A DNA stretch of 64,000 nt, from the NCBI GenBank assembly GCA_021740845.1, contig JAIOYZ010000003.1, positions 1-64,000 of the forward strand, read 5' to 3'. Below are positions 18,209 through 27,134 of this stretch, piece by piece. Both the position numbers and the translations under genes were made by a program. Position 1 is the stretch's first letter, and each line of letters opens with the position of its first letter. This stretch comes from Bacteroidia bacterium (GTDB lineage Bacteria > Bacteroidota > Bacteroidia > UKL13-3). Below the pieces are notes generated by a model. The model searched no databases. It saw only the letters and a list, made by a program, of their open reading frames with translations, and had not been told where the DNA came from.

Positions 18209-19984
18209 TTACTCTTCGTTATTCTGAATATGGCTATGAATAACAAAGAACATATCTACTTCCCCTTTATTTTTGGCGTTTATTTTACCGCGGTATTCAC
18301 AATAAAAGTGATCTTTAATTAATTGGTAGGTTGCGCCGCTAATATTTACTTTTCCTGCCATTGAGTTTTGCTCCATACGAGCTGCGGTATTAACGGTATC
18401 GCCCCAAATATCGTAGGCATATTTCTTTACTCCAACAATTCCTGCAACAACAGGACCAGAGTGAATTCCAATTCTAACCTGAAATTTTCCATGGTTGGTT
18501 GCCATAAATTTTTGTATATCTAATGCAGCAGCTGCAACTCTTATTGCATGATCTTCACTTGCATGAGGGAGACCGCAAACAGCAAGGTATGCATCGCCAA
18601 TGGTTTTGATTTTTTCGAGTCCATGCTTTTCTATGATGGCATCAAATTGAGTAAAGTTTTTATGTATTTCTTGAACCAATTCGGTAGGGCTCATGAGTTC
18701 GCTTAAGCCGGTAAAATTTACAAAATCTGTAAAAAGAACTGTGACTTGGTTATATAATTTTGCTTCTGATTTCCCACTAGATTTAAGTTCTTCAGCAACC
18801 TCTTCAGGTAAGATATTAAGCAATAAATTGTCGGATTTTTGCTTTTCAATTACCAATTCATCGTTTAGTATTTTTCTTTTTTTGCTCAAATGGTAAAAGG
18901 CCAATGCTACAGAAAGAATACCTAATAGAGCTCCAGCTAAACTAAAGTTTATACCTAAATTACGTGCTGCTTTTAGTTTGGCAATCTCATTTTCGCCTTC
19001 TAATAAATTGATTCTAATATTCTTTTTTTCTGATTCAAACCGCTGTTCCATTTCTGCAAAAGCCTTCAATTTTTGTTCACCAAACAAGCTGTCTTTTAGC
19101 ATGAATGATTGCCATAATAAATCATAGCCATTTTTGAATTCTCCTTTTTCATAATGCCACAATGCTTTGTTTTGATATGCAATTAAAAGATCTTCATTAC
19201 TGCCAGATAAGGATGCATAATAAACAGAGGAATCTACATAATTTAGTGTTTTATTGGGGTTTTGGGAAAGCCCAGCCAAATTATTATAAATGGAAGATAA
19301 TGCACCATATGCCTGTCTATTTAAGGCAAGTTGAAAGGCTTTTCTTAAATAAAATTCAGATGAATCAAACTGGCCATTAACTGCAAAGGCATATCCTATA
19401 TTACTTAAGGTGTATTCTTGGAGCTTCACATCCTTAGATTCCAGAGCCAAGTTATAGGCTAAATTGTAATAATACAATTGCATTGAAAATTTGTCAAATA
19501 AGGAGCCTTTGAGGTTATAAAGCCGAATTAAAGGTTGTTTGTTTTGCCATTTGGGATTCCAAACCTCAATGCCCTTTTTCACATAATAATTGGCTTTGGT
19601 ATTTTCAGAAATATTTAAGTACAGACTAGCGTATGCTAAGTATATTTGTGATATTAATGTAATGTTGGAGCAAGGGTGTAATTGGTATTTTTGATTGGCA
19701 AGGAATGCACATCTTAAAGATTTTTTATACTCTCCAAATTGTGAAAAATAATAGGACTGATAAACTAGGCAGTTTATTTCTTCACAATAATTTTTGTTGC
19801 CTTGGTAAATATAAATTAAGGTATCTAGGTATTTTTTACTTAAATCATAATCTTTCGACTGGTCATTAGGTATTTCCTTTAAAATGCTATCAGCCCAATT
19901 TTTTTGATTTTGTGCATGCGTAAAATTGTTATAACCAAAAAGGAGAATAATAATAAGAGCAAAAGCTTTTATAAAATGATTCAT
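18209..19984 (-). CDS. TPR sensor adenylate cyclase (class III)
   Basis: 591 residues from MNHFIKAFALIIILLFG at 19984; the longer frame begins with GTG. In order: signal peptide (~1-25), periplasmic TPR-like helices (~60-310), a coiled-coil stretch, a membrane segment near residue 350, then a linker NLLLNILPEEVAEELK and a class III cyclase domain (~400-580). Metal Asp residues lie in VLFTDFVNFT and KTIGDAY. The Lys of IKTIGDAY and the Asp of YAYDIWGDTVN are the adenine-specifying pair, and the Asn/Arg of NTAARM are present. It should make cAMP in response to a periplasmic input. The cyclase domain closely resembles the one encoded at 31011-33914. Confidence 0.9.
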   Translation of the reverse strand: MNHFIKAFALIIILLFGYNNFTHAQNQKNWADSILKEIPNDQSKDYDLSKKYLDTLIYIYQGNKNYCEEINCLVYQSYYFSQFGEYKKSLRCAFLANQKYQLHPCSNITLISQIYLAYASLYLNISENTKANYYVKKGIEVWNPKWQNKQPLIRLYNLKGSLFDKFSMQLYYYNLAYNLALESKDVKLQEYTLSNIGYAFAVNGQFDSSEFYLRKAFQLALNRQAYGALSSIYNNLAGLSQNPNKTLNYVDSSVYYASLSGSNEDLLIAYQNKALWHYEKGEFKNGYDLLWQSFMLKDSLFGEQKLKAFAEMEQRFESEKKNIRINLLEGENEIAKLKAARNLGINFSLAGALLGILSVALAFYHLSKKRKILNDELVIEKQKSDNLLLNILPEEVAEELKSSGKSEAKLYNQVTVLFTDFVNFTGLSELMSPTELVQEIHKNFTQFDAIIEKHGLEKIKTIGDAYLAVCGLPHASEDHAIRVAAAALDIQKFMATNHGKFQVRIGIHSGPVVAGIVGVKKYAYDIWGDTVNTAARMEQNSMAGKVNISGATYQLIKDHFYCEYRGKINAKNKGEVDMFFVIHSHIQNNEE

Positions 19985-20032
19985 AATTAAATGCCTCAAT
20001 ACCAAATACACATTGCTATTGATATTTGAATC

Positions 20033-20458
20033 CTAGAATTCTGGATTTCTACGAAGGTTATTGGTGAATTTCCATTTTTGACCGTTACCTGATTTTGCTT
20101 TGGGTTTGCCAGCTTCATTGGATAAATCGCCAATGGCAGTTCCATCAGAATTGTAAATTGTACTTACAGCATCTTCATTGCCATCTGTTGATTCAACAAC
20201 CGACCAATATTTAGTTGGTTGTTCGCTTTTGCCAATTAGCACATCACTAACAGATGGATCTATTGATGCATGAAACGAGTTTCCTGAAATTAATTCGCAA
20301 TTTGTAAGATCTGTCCCTGTTAACGTCCATAAGAAATTGTTAGGTTTAGTGGAATCATAAGCACTTATGGTTAGCTCCTGGTCGTTTGAATCAGGTGCAC
20401 ATAAATAGGAAGTAGCATCACACGAAATGTAATAAGGTTTGTTTAATTCAATACTCAT
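20033..20458 (-). CDS. Uncharacterised 141-residue protein
   Basis: I do not recognise this protein. It has no signal peptide. The start MSIELNKPYYIS is clear, and the composition is rich in Ser, Asn, Asp and Thr with short strands (FLWTLTGTD, KYWSVVEST, QKWKFTNN). The regular Trp placement and length suggest a small beta-trefoil or lectin-like fold, but this is a guess. It lies 48 nt upstream of the TPR cyclase gene on the same strand. It could be cotranscribed with it. Confidence 0.6.
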   Translation of the reverse strand: MSIELNKPYYISCDATSYLCAPDSNDQELTISAYDSTKPNNFLWTLTGTDLTNCELISGNSFHASIDPSVSDVLIGKSEQPTKYWSVVESTDGNEDAVSTIYNSDGTAIGDLSNEAGKPKAKSGNGQKWKFTNNLRRNPEF

Positions 20459-20586
20459 AAAATTTTATTAAGGGTTTAACAAATAGTAAAGCCAAAAATA
20501 GGCCCTCAAATTATTTATTAAGTTTCCAAATTCTTAATCAAACCTACCAAATTCTAATTTATGGGATCTTTTTAATTAAATAATTT

Positions 20587-20602
20587 TTTGGTTCAAACCA
20601 AA
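20587..20602 (-). repeat. GGTTYRAACC element, intergenic copy
   Basis: Exact core with the variant flank TTTGGTTCAAACCAAA. It lies three bases from the stop codon of the stress protein gene. Confidence 0.85.
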
Positions 20603-20605
20603 CTT

Positions 20606-21400
20606 TTAATCATGACAGCAAAGCACAGGAATGCCATAAGGGTTTACCAGAAATACTTCTTTATCTCCAACACCAAAAAGCACATCGAGTTTAGATACGT
20701 TTGCCATTAAACTAATTAGAGAGATATTTTCGGTGTTGGCATATTCTAAAGTTTGTCTTGAGAAGCCAGCAGAAATAACTTTTAATTCGTCTAAAACCAT
20801 TCTAAAATTGGTTTTATTTTCCTCAAAATAGGCTTTTGAAATTGCTCTATTTTTGTCAAGGTTTTCTTTAGAATCAGCGCCTTCTCTGTCTATTTCATAA
20901 AGGATAATTTCTGCATCTAAAACTTTAGACAATTTATCAGTTTGCACCACTTTGCTTTTAAAGTTAGGGTTTGGACCAATAGGCATTAAAATTTTTGTGA
21001 TTTCAGCTAAATTAACTTTGTTGTTTTCTTGAACCACTATGGTTGGGAAAGGAATGGATTGAACCAATTTTAAAATATGAGCGCCAAATAAGTGCTGAAA
21101 CATTCCTTTAACACCATGGGTACAAACAATTACCAAATCTGGATCTAATCTTATTAAAACTGGAGGTAATGCAGTAAATAATGCACCTACACCAAATGCT
21201 GTTTTCACCTCACTGGGGTTGGTAGCGTTTTGCTCAATAAAAGCCTTCATGTCTTTTTCGGTTTGAACCAATTTATCATTTGAGTCGGCAATGTTAACCG
21301 CGTATAACGATGCATTTTGCTTTTTAGCAAGTAACAAAGCTTGTTGAAAGGCAATTTTTGCACCTTCTGTAAAGTCAATCAATACTACAATTGTTTTCAT
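20606..21400 (-). CDS. Universal stress protein, tandem UspA domains
   Basis: 264 residues from MKTIVVLIDFTEGAK at 21400; the longer frame starts with a non-ATG codon. The first Usp domain spans ~1-140, with the nucleotide-binding-like region VCTHGVKGMFQHLFGAHILK near 95 and PFPTIVVQ at its end. The second, more divergent domain (~150-264) ends GIPVLCC and lacks a clear G-x2-G-x9-G motif. Such proteins respond to starvation or energy stress in the cytoplasm. A GGTTYRAACC element lies in its coding sequence at 21260-21269. It is divergent from the malic enzyme gene. Confidence 0.88.
   Translation of the reverse strand: MKTIVVLIDFTEGAKIAFQQALLLAKKQNASLYAVNIADSNDKLVQTEKDMKAFIEQNATNPSEVKTAFGVGALFTALPPVLIRLDPDLVIVCTHGVKGMFQHLFGAHILKLVQSIPFPTIVVQENNKVNLAEITKILMPIGPNPNFKSKVVQTDKLSKVLDAEIILYEIDREGADSKENLDKNRAISKAYFEENKTNFRMVLDELKVISAGFSRQTLEYANTENISLISLMANVSKLDVLFGVGDKEVFLVNPYGIPVLCCHD
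21260..21269 (+). repeat. GGTTYRAACC element inside the stress protein gene
   Basis: Exact core with the TTCGG flank. The coding strand reads it as Val-Gln-Thr-Glu. Confidence 0.85.
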
Positions 21401-21648
21401 ACCAAAGTGTTTGCACAAATATTTAATAAAAATATGAACTTCACTACCATTTATTGGTTTATTTTTCTTTGATTTTAATTTGGCAGACTTATTTGTTGTT
21501 CCAAAGAGCCTTTTTATTGTATTTTACTTTATTCTTTCAAAAAAAATTGAAACCTACCTTTTGGCTCTTTTATAACTAATTTTAATCATACAAAAAGGAA
21601 ATTTGGGTATTTGTAAAACAAGTTGAGTTTTAGTAACTATGCACACTG

Positions 21649-21667
21649 CCACCAATTGATTTGGTGG
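21649..21667 (+). promoter_or_regulatory. Short stem-loop in the malic enzyme leader
   Basis: Seven-pair stem ccaccaa / ttggtgg with a 5-nt loop, 18 nt before the ATG. It could affect translation start or be an operator. The rest of the 285-nt divergent spacer (21401-21685) shows no other clear feature. Confidence 0.35.
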
Positions 21668-21685
21668 TAAATAAATTGTTTCATT

Positions 21686-23944
21686 ATGAGCTCCTTAAAA
21701 GAAGACGCATTAAAATACCATAGCAAGGGACGACCAGGAAAAATTTCTGTGGTTCCTACAAAACCAACTAATACTACTCGTGATTTAAGTTTGGCTTATT
21801 CGCCTGGAGTAGCAGAGCCTTGTATTGCTATTGCTGAGAATGTTGACGATGTTTATAAATACACTGCAAAAGGAAATTTAGTTGCAGTAATAAGTAATGG
21901 TACCGCAGTTTTAGGTTTGGGTGATATTGGCCCTGAAGCCTCCAAGCCTGTTATGGAAGGTAAGGGTGTCCTTTTTAAAATCTTTGCAGATATTGATGTT
22001 TTTGATATTGAAATTTCAACTAAGGATACCGAAGAGTTCATTCGCACGGTTAAAAATATAGCAGTCACTTTTGGTGGAATAAACTTAGAAGATATAAAGG
22101 CTCCTGAGTGTTTTGAAATTGAGCAACGTTTAAAGGAAGAATTAGATATTCCAATTATGCACGACGACCAGCATGGAACAGCCATCATTACAGGTGCAGC
22201 TTTGTTGAATGCTTTAGAATTGGTTGGCAAAAAAATTGAGAACATTCAAGTAGTATATAATGGAGCTGGTGCTGCAGCGGTTTCTTGTGCCCGTATCATG
22301 ATGGCATTAGGGGTAAAGAAAGAGAACCTAATCATGTGCGATAGCAAAGGTGTTATAAGGTCAGACAATCCAACTTTAGATCATATAAAAAGGCCTTTTG
22401 CAACAGAAAGAGATATTCATAAGCTTGAAGAAGCAATGAAAGGTGCAGATGTTTTTGTGGGATTGTCTAAAGCCGATGTGGTTAGCCAAGATATGCTTAG
22501 AAGCATGAACAAGGATTGTGTTGTTTTTGCCTTAGCCAATCCAAACCCAGAAATTACTTATGAGTTGGCTATGGCTTCTAGGCCAGATATTATAATGGCT
22601 ACAGGAAGGAGCGATTATCCAAATCAGGTAAATAATGTATTGGGTTTCCCTTATATATTTAGAGGTGCTTTGGATGTACGAGCTACCAAGATTACGGAGG
22701 AAATGAAATTGGCTGCTGTTTATGCATTAGCAAAATTAACCAAGGAGCCCGTTCCAGAAATTGTAAATTTGGCTTACAATGAAAGCAATGTAACTTTTGG
22801 AAGAAATTATATTATTCCTAAACCTATCGACCCACGTTTAATTACTACTGTTTCTCCAGCAGTGGCAAAGGCTGCCATGGAATGTGGTGTTGCTAAATTG
22901 CCAATTACTGATTGGGAGAAATACCACAATCAATTATTAAACCGCTTAGGTAAAGAAAGCAATTTTACTCGTGCCATTACTGATAAGGCCAAAATGGATC
23001 CTAAGCGTGTGGTATTCTCAGACGCTGATAATTACAAGATTTTGCGAGCTGCACAGATTGTAAAAGAGGAAAAAATTGCTACACCAATTTTGTTGGGCAA
23101 TCGAATTAAGATTGAAAAAATTATTGCCGAGAATAATATCAAACTTGCTGGTGTTACAATAATTGACCCAATGGAAGAAGAGCACAAACGCAATGCTTTT
23201 GCAGATGTGCTTTTTAGAAATCGCCAGCGCAATGGGTTAACTATTCATGAAGCCAGAAAGCTAATGCGCGATAGACATTATTATGCACCAATGATGGTTG
23301 AAATGGGTGAAGCAGATGCTATGATTAGTGGATTAACTAAAAATTATCCAACAACCATTCGCCCGGCTTTGCAAATTTTGGGAAAAGAAGATGGAGCAAA
23401 AGTTGTTGCAGGTATGTATATCATGCTTTCTAAAAAAGGTCCCTTGTTTTTTGCAGATTGCAGCGTAAACCAAAATCCAACCGAAGAAGAATTAATGGAT
23501 ATTGCTGTGTTAACAAATAAGGCAGTAAAGAAATTCAATATCAATCCAAGAATGGCGCTTTTGAGTTATAGTAATTTTGGTTCGGCTAAAGGTGAAGTGC
23601 CAGAGAAAATGGCTCGTGTTTATAGGAAACTAAAAGCCGAATATCCAAACATGGTTGTTGATGGAGATATTCAAGCCAATGTAGCATTAAGCCAAAAAAT
23701 TCTGAAAGAGAATTTTCCTTTTAGCGAGTTAATAGGAGAACAGGTAAACACCTTTGTATTCCCATCCTTAGCTGCTGGAAATATTACCTATAAAATGTTG
23801 CAAGAATTAGGTGCTGCCGAAGCAATTGGCCCTATTTTATTAGGGTTAAAAAAATCTGCTCACATCCTTCAATTAGGCAGTAGTGTAAGAGAAATTGTAA
23901 ACATGGTAACTATTGCCGTGGTAGATGCTCAAAGCAAAGAGTAA
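21686..23944 (+). CDS. maeB: NADP-dependent malic enzyme with phosphotransacetylase-like domain
   Basis: 752 residues, the usual MaeB fusion. The malic enzyme part (~1-425) shows SLAYSPGVAEPC near residue 35, VLGLGDIGPEASKPVMEGK near 74, HDDQHGTAI near 160, and VYNGAGAAAVSC near 188. The C-terminal ~320 residues match phosphate acetyltransferase (EEHKRNAFADVLFRNR, YYAPMMVEMGEADAMISGL) and probably act in allosteric control rather than catalysis. It decarboxylates malate to pyruvate and yields NADPH in the cytoplasm. It is convergent with the inositol monophosphatase gene across an inverted pair of the repeat element. Confidence 0.96.
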   Translation: MSSLKEDALKYHSKGRPGKISVVPTKPTNTTRDLSLAYSPGVAEPCIAIAENVDDVYKYTAKGNLVAVISNGTAVLGLGDIGPEASKPVMEGKGVLFKIFADIDVFDIEISTKDTEEFIRTVKNIAVTFGGINLEDIKAPECFEIEQRLKEELDIPIMHDDQHGTAIITGAALLNALELVGKKIENIQVVYNGAGAAAVSCARIMMALGVKKENLIMCDSKGVIRSDNPTLDHIKRPFATERDIHKLEEAMKGADVFVGLSKADVVSQDMLRSMNKDCVVFALANPNPEITYELAMASRPDIIMATGRSDYPNQVNNVLGFPYIFRGALDVRATKITEEMKLAAVYALAKLTKEPVPEIVNLAYNESNVTFGRNYIIPKPIDPRLITTVSPAVAKAAMECGVAKLPITDWEKYHNQLLNRLGKESNFTRAITDKAKMDPKRVVFSDADNYKILRAAQIVKEEKIATPILLGNRIKIEKIIAENNIKLAGVTIIDPMEEEHKRNAFADVLFRNRQRNGLTIHEARKLMRDRHYYAPMMVEMGEADAMISGLTKNYPTTIRPALQILGKEDGAKVVAGMYIMLSKKGPLFFADCSVNQNPTEEELMDIAVLTNKAVKKFNINPRMALLSYSNFGSAKGEVPEKMARVYRKLKAEYPNMVVDGDIQANVALSQKILKENFPFSELIGEQVNTFVFPSLAAGNITYKMLQELGAAEAIGPILLGLKKSAHILQLGSSVREIVNMVTIAVVDAQSKE

Positions 23945-23949
23945 AGTAT

Positions 23950-23987
23950 TTCGGTTTGAACCAAAGCTCTTTTTGGTTCAAACCGAA
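23950..23987. repeat. Inverted pair of GGTTYRAACC elements, perfect 16-bp stem
   Basis: Left arm 23950-23965 (TTCGGTTTGAACCAAA) and right arm 23972-23987 are exact inverse complements with a 6-nt loop. They lie between the convergent maeB and inositol monophosphatase genes, touching the stop codon of the latter. No T-run follows, but the stem is strong enough to mark transcript ends. Confidence 0.9.
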
Positions 23988-24782
23988 TTAATTCTTGAAA
24001 TTACTTTGTATAACACCCGAAAACTCTGGGTAAATTGCAGAAGAGGCGCCAATAATTGCTTTTCCAAATACGCAATTTCCATTGCCTTCAAAATCTGTAA
24101 CAATACCACCTGCTTCTTCAATGAGGCAAATACCGCCTGCAATATCCCAAGGGCTTAGTCCGTATTCAAAAAATCCATCAAATCTACCACAAGCAGTATA
24201 GGCTAAGTCAACAGCCGCACTGCCCATTCGTCGCATTCCTTGGGTGTTTTTCATAAGGTGTTTTAAGGTGTTTAGATATTGCTCCATAGCTTTAAAATCG
24301 TAGTAAGGAAAGCCAGTTGCTAAAAGCGATTTTCCTAGTTCTGGATTTGTTTTTACTCTTATTTGATTTCCGTTTAACCATGCTCCACCATCTTGCCAAG
24401 CATAAAACAATTCATCTAAATTAATTTCATAAACAACACCTACAATCACTTTTTGGTGGTGCATTAAACCTATGCTAACACTATAAACAGGAAGATTATG
24501 AATAAAATTAGTGGTTCCATCCAATGGGTCTATCACCCACATGTATTCTTTTTGTTCGGTGGCAATAGTTTTTTCCTCTGTTATAAATCCAGCTTCAGGA
24601 AAAATTTGCGCCAAGCCTTTTACCAAAATCTCCTCTGCAGATTTATCTACATAACTAACCAATTGGTTAAAGCTTTTCACTTCTACCACATTGGCATCAA
24701 AATTTTTGCGTTCTTCTTTTATAAATTGTCCGGCTTCTTTGGCAACTGAACATGCTTGAGTGCATATGGATTGTAAATTCAT
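23988..24782 (-). CDS. Inositol monophosphatase family protein
   Basis: 264 residues from MNLQSICTQACSVAKEAG at 24782; the 36-nt longer frame has a non-ATG start. Metal-binding motifs are intact: FITEEKTI near residue 72, WVIDPLDGTTNFIHNLP near 86 and SPWDIAGGICLIEEAGG near 210. The family hydrolyses inositol phosphates and related sugar phosphates, and SuhB-type members also bind ribosomal antitermination complexes. The substrate here is not determined. It is divergent from recR. Confidence 0.93.
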   Translation of the reverse strand: MNLQSICTQACSVAKEAGQFIKEERKNFDANVVEVKSFNQLVSYVDKSAEEILVKGLAQIFPEAGFITEEKTIATEQKEYMWVIDPLDGTTNFIHNLPVYSVSIGLMHHQKVIVGVVYEINLDELFYAWQDGGAWLNGNQIRVKTNPELGKSLLATGFPYYDFKAMEQYLNTLKHLMKNTQGMRRMGSAAVDLAYTACGRFDGFFEYGLSPWDIAGGICLIEEAGGIVTDFEGNGNCVFGKAIIGASSAIYPEFSGVIQSNFKN

Positions 24783-24856
24783 ACTTAAAAAATTATGGGT
24801 AAAAATACGTGATTGCAATTAAATAATTCGGTCAATCTTACTTAATATTGCGCCAC

Positions 24857-25462
24857 ATGAATTTTCCCTCCACATTAATAGAAGACGCCGTAAATGAATT
24901 GTCGAAATTCCCTGGAATAGGTAAAAAATCTGCGTTAAGGATGGTTTTGTATTTGCTAAAACAAGAAGAAAATTCAGTTACAAAAATGGGTGAATCTATT
25001 ATAAAGTTGCGCAAGGAAATTCAATTTTGTAAGCGATGCCATAATGTGAGCGATTTAGAATTATGTAATATTTGTGGCAACTCAAAAAGGGATCAGCAGC
25101 TTATATGTGTTGTAGAAGATCTTAGGGATGTAATGGCCATAGAAAACACAGGCCAGTTTAATGGTACGTATCATATTCTCGGTGGTTTAATTAATCCCAT
25201 TCAAGGAATTGGTCCTGAACAATTAAAGATAGATAGTTTAATTAGCAGGGTGCAAGAGGTAGAGGCAAGAGAAATAATTATGGCCTTAAGTGCCACCATG
25301 GAAGGTGACACCACAGTTTTTTATTTATCTAGAAAACTTCAAAATTCTCCTGTTAAAATTAGCACCATTTCTAGAGGAATTGCCATTGGTGGTGAGTTAG
25401 AATATGCAGATGAAATTACATTGGGAAGATCTATTGTTGGAAGAATTCCTTATTCTAATTAA
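24857..25462 (+). CDS. recR: Recombination protein RecR
   Basis: 201 residues from the ATG at 24857; a TTG three codons earlier is ignored. It has the N-terminal helix-hairpin-helix ELSKFPGIGKKSALRM, a four-Cys zinc finger (CKRCHNVSDLELCNIC, near residue 55), a Toprim domain starting CVVEDLRDVMAIE near 78, and the C-terminal TTVFYLSRKL and GGELEYADEITLG. RecR loads RecA at gaps with RecO and RecF. It is full length. Confidence 0.96.
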   Translation: MNFPSTLIEDAVNELSKFPGIGKKSALRMVLYLLKQEENSVTKMGESIIKLRKEIQFCKRCHNVSDLELCNICGNSKRDQQLICVVEDLRDVMAIENTGQFNGTYHILGGLINPIQGIGPEQLKIDSLISRVQEVEAREIIMALSATMEGDTTVFYLSRKLQNSPVKISTISRGIAIGGELEYADEITLGRSIVGRIPYSN

Positions 25463-25570
25463 GTGGTAGCCTCTAATAAGGTGTTCAATTACCTGCTCCA
25501 AATTACCTAATACTCAAATTTTACCGCCAAATAGTAATCTTACAATAATTGTTGTGGGTTTGTAGTAAAT

Positions 25571-25586
25571 TACGGTTTGAACCAAA
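25571..25586 (+). repeat. GGTTYRAACC element upstream of the kinase gene
   Basis: TACGGTTTGAACCAAA, exact core, one flank difference. A TTG inside it extends the kinase frame by six codons and may mislead gene callers. Confidence 0.85.
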
Positions 25587-25594
25587 AGAAGTTT

Positions 25595-26341
25595 ATGCAA
25601 TTGAATTGGCTTTTTCTTATAGTTATTATTTTTATGGTGGCTGGTTTAAATTACCTTTTGTTTAAGTATATGCTCAAACAAAAAATGGCCAGTTATGCAA
25701 AGCAAGTTATGCTATCAGATTTACGCGCCATTCGAGCTCAAATGAATCCTCATTTTATTTTTAATAGTCTTAATAGTATCAACAGATATATACTTACCAA
25801 TAAACCATTTATTGCTTCTGATTATTTGGGAAGATTTGCTAAATTAATGCGATTGGTTTTGGATAACTCTAACCACGAAAGGATTTCTTTAAACCAAGAA
25901 TTAGAATCAATGCAACTTTATATTGAATTGGAACAATTGCGATTTGAGCATAGTTTTGATTATAGAACTGAATTAGATCCAGATATTGATTTAGAAAAAA
26001 CCTTGGTTCAGCCATTAATATTCCAGCCTTTTATAGAAAATGCTATTTGGCATGGATTAATGCATACCGAAAGAAAAGACAAAATACTTCAATTGAATAT
26101 TTTAGAAAAGAATGGTAGACTGATTTGTGAAATTCTAGACAATGGCGCGGGTAGAAAACCTTTGAAGAATGAAACCAAACCACGCAAAAAATCATATGGA
26201 ATTAATTTAGGTAGAGACAGATTAAAATTTTTGGATCCATTGGCAACGGTGGAGATTGTTGATTTAAAAGATGACCAAGAAAAATCAATTGGAACCAAGG
26301 CAATTTTGAATTTCAAAAAAGTAGAAGAATATACTTTATAA
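25595..26341 (+). CDS. LytS-type sensor histidine kinase with minimal N-terminus
   Basis: 248 residues from the ATG at 25595. One transmembrane helix (~3-25, LNWLFLIVIIFMVAGLNYLL) leads directly into the HisKA-like block with the phosphoacceptor His in AQMNPHFIFNSLNSI near residue 47. The ATPase region has PLIFQPFIENAIWHG near 138 and ILDNGAGRKP near 178. No sensor domain precedes the helix, whereas many Bacteroidota relatives carry TPR or propeller sensors. It probably phosphorylates the LytTR regulator whose gene starts 2 nt downstream. It may sense through a partner membrane protein. Confidence 0.9.
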   Translation: MQLNWLFLIVIIFMVAGLNYLLFKYMLKQKMASYAKQVMLSDLRAIRAQMNPHFIFNSLNSINRYILTNKPFIASDYLGRFAKLMRLVLDNSNHERISLNQELESMQLYIELEQLRFEHSFDYRTELDPDIDLEKTLVQPLIFQPFIENAIWHGLMHTERKDKILQLNILEKNGRLICEILDNGAGRKPLKNETKPRKKSYGINLGRDRLKFLDPLATVEIVDLKDDQEKSIGTKAILNFKKVEEYTL

Positions 26342-26343
26342 TC

Positions 26344-27087
26344 ATGAGAGCATACCTATTAGATGATGAATTAAGTGCTTTAGAAGTGCTTGAAATTTAT
26401 TTGGAAAAACATTTTCCTCAAATAGAAATAGTAGGAAAAAATACTAAACCAGTGGAGGCTATTGATGAAATTGGCAATTTGGAAATAGACTTGTTGTTTA
26501 TTGATGTACAAATGCCCAAGTTAAATGGTTTTGAGGTAATTGAACAACTTGCAAAGCCATGGCCAATGGTAATATTTACCACTGCGTACGATAAATTTGC
26601 CATTGAAGCCATTAAGTTTAGTGCTTTATATTATTTGCTGAAGCCAATTAATATTCAAGAATTAAAAGTGGCAATTGAAAAGGCAGAAGAAAATCTAAGA
26701 GCAAACTCTCATGGAAAAAATTTAGAAGAGCTATTATCTAATCTTAAGTTTGGTTCGAACCAAAAAAGTAAAATAGCGATTAGAAATAATGATGCGATTG
26801 AATATTTAGAGGTAAATGAAATAATTAGATGTGAGGCAGACAATAATTACACAAAAATTTACTTGACCAATTCTAAACGATTATTGGTTTCTAAAACCCT
26901 AAAAGAGTTTGAATCTATTTTAGAAATGCACGATTTTGTGAGAATCCATCAATCGCATTTAATTAATAAGGAACATTTAAAAAGGTATATTAAATCTGAG
27001 GGTGGAACGGTAATTCTTTCCGATGGAACTGAACTTCCGGTGGCGCGTGCAAGAAAAGACAGTTTAAATAAGAGTTTGAACTTGTAA
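26344..27087 (+). CDS. LytTR-family response regulator
   Basis: 247 residues. The receiver domain (~1-118) has the acidic pair LLDDE at the N-terminus, the phosphoacceptor Asp in LLFIDVQMPKLNGFEV near residue 55, Thr in IFTTAYDKFA near 80, and Lys in YYLLKPIN near 100. The LytTR DNA-binding domain (~140-240) shows EIIRCEADNNYTKIYL, LVSKTLKEFE and FVRIHQSHLINKEHLK. It is the partner of the upstream kinase. The T9SS/TonB/cyclase genes 47 nt downstream are natural candidate targets. Confidence 0.94.
   Translation: MRAYLLDDELSALEVLEIYLEKHFPQIEIVGKNTKPVEAIDEIGNLEIDLLFIDVQMPKLNGFEVIEQLAKPWPMVIFTTAYDKFAIEAIKFSALYYLLKPINIQELKVAIEKAEENLRANSHGKNLEELLSNLKFGSNQKSKIAIRNNDAIEYLEVNEIIRCEADNNYTKIYLTNSKRLLVSKTLKEFESILEMHDFVRIHQSHLINKEHLKRYIKSEGGTVILSDGTELPVARARKDSLNKSLNL
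26752..26761. repeat. GGTTYRAACC element inside the LytTR gene
   Basis: GGTTCGAACC, the fully palindromic form, read as Gly-Ser-Asn-Gln between the receiver and LytTR domains. Confidence 0.8.
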
Positions 27088-27134
27088 ATTGAATTTTGCG
27101 CTATTTGCAATAAAATAGGAAATGAATAATATAA

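Noticed and set aside
18159-18240. TACCTTCG box and a 15-codon frame on the plus strand downstream of the LOG gene
   Set aside because: The box departs from the consensus and the frame overlaps the end of the cyclase gene antisense. There is no support for a real gene.
23950-23987. Calling the inverted repeat pair an ordinary intrinsic terminator
   Set aside because: No U-run follows on either strand, and the arms are full copies of a dispersed element, so it is listed as a repeat.
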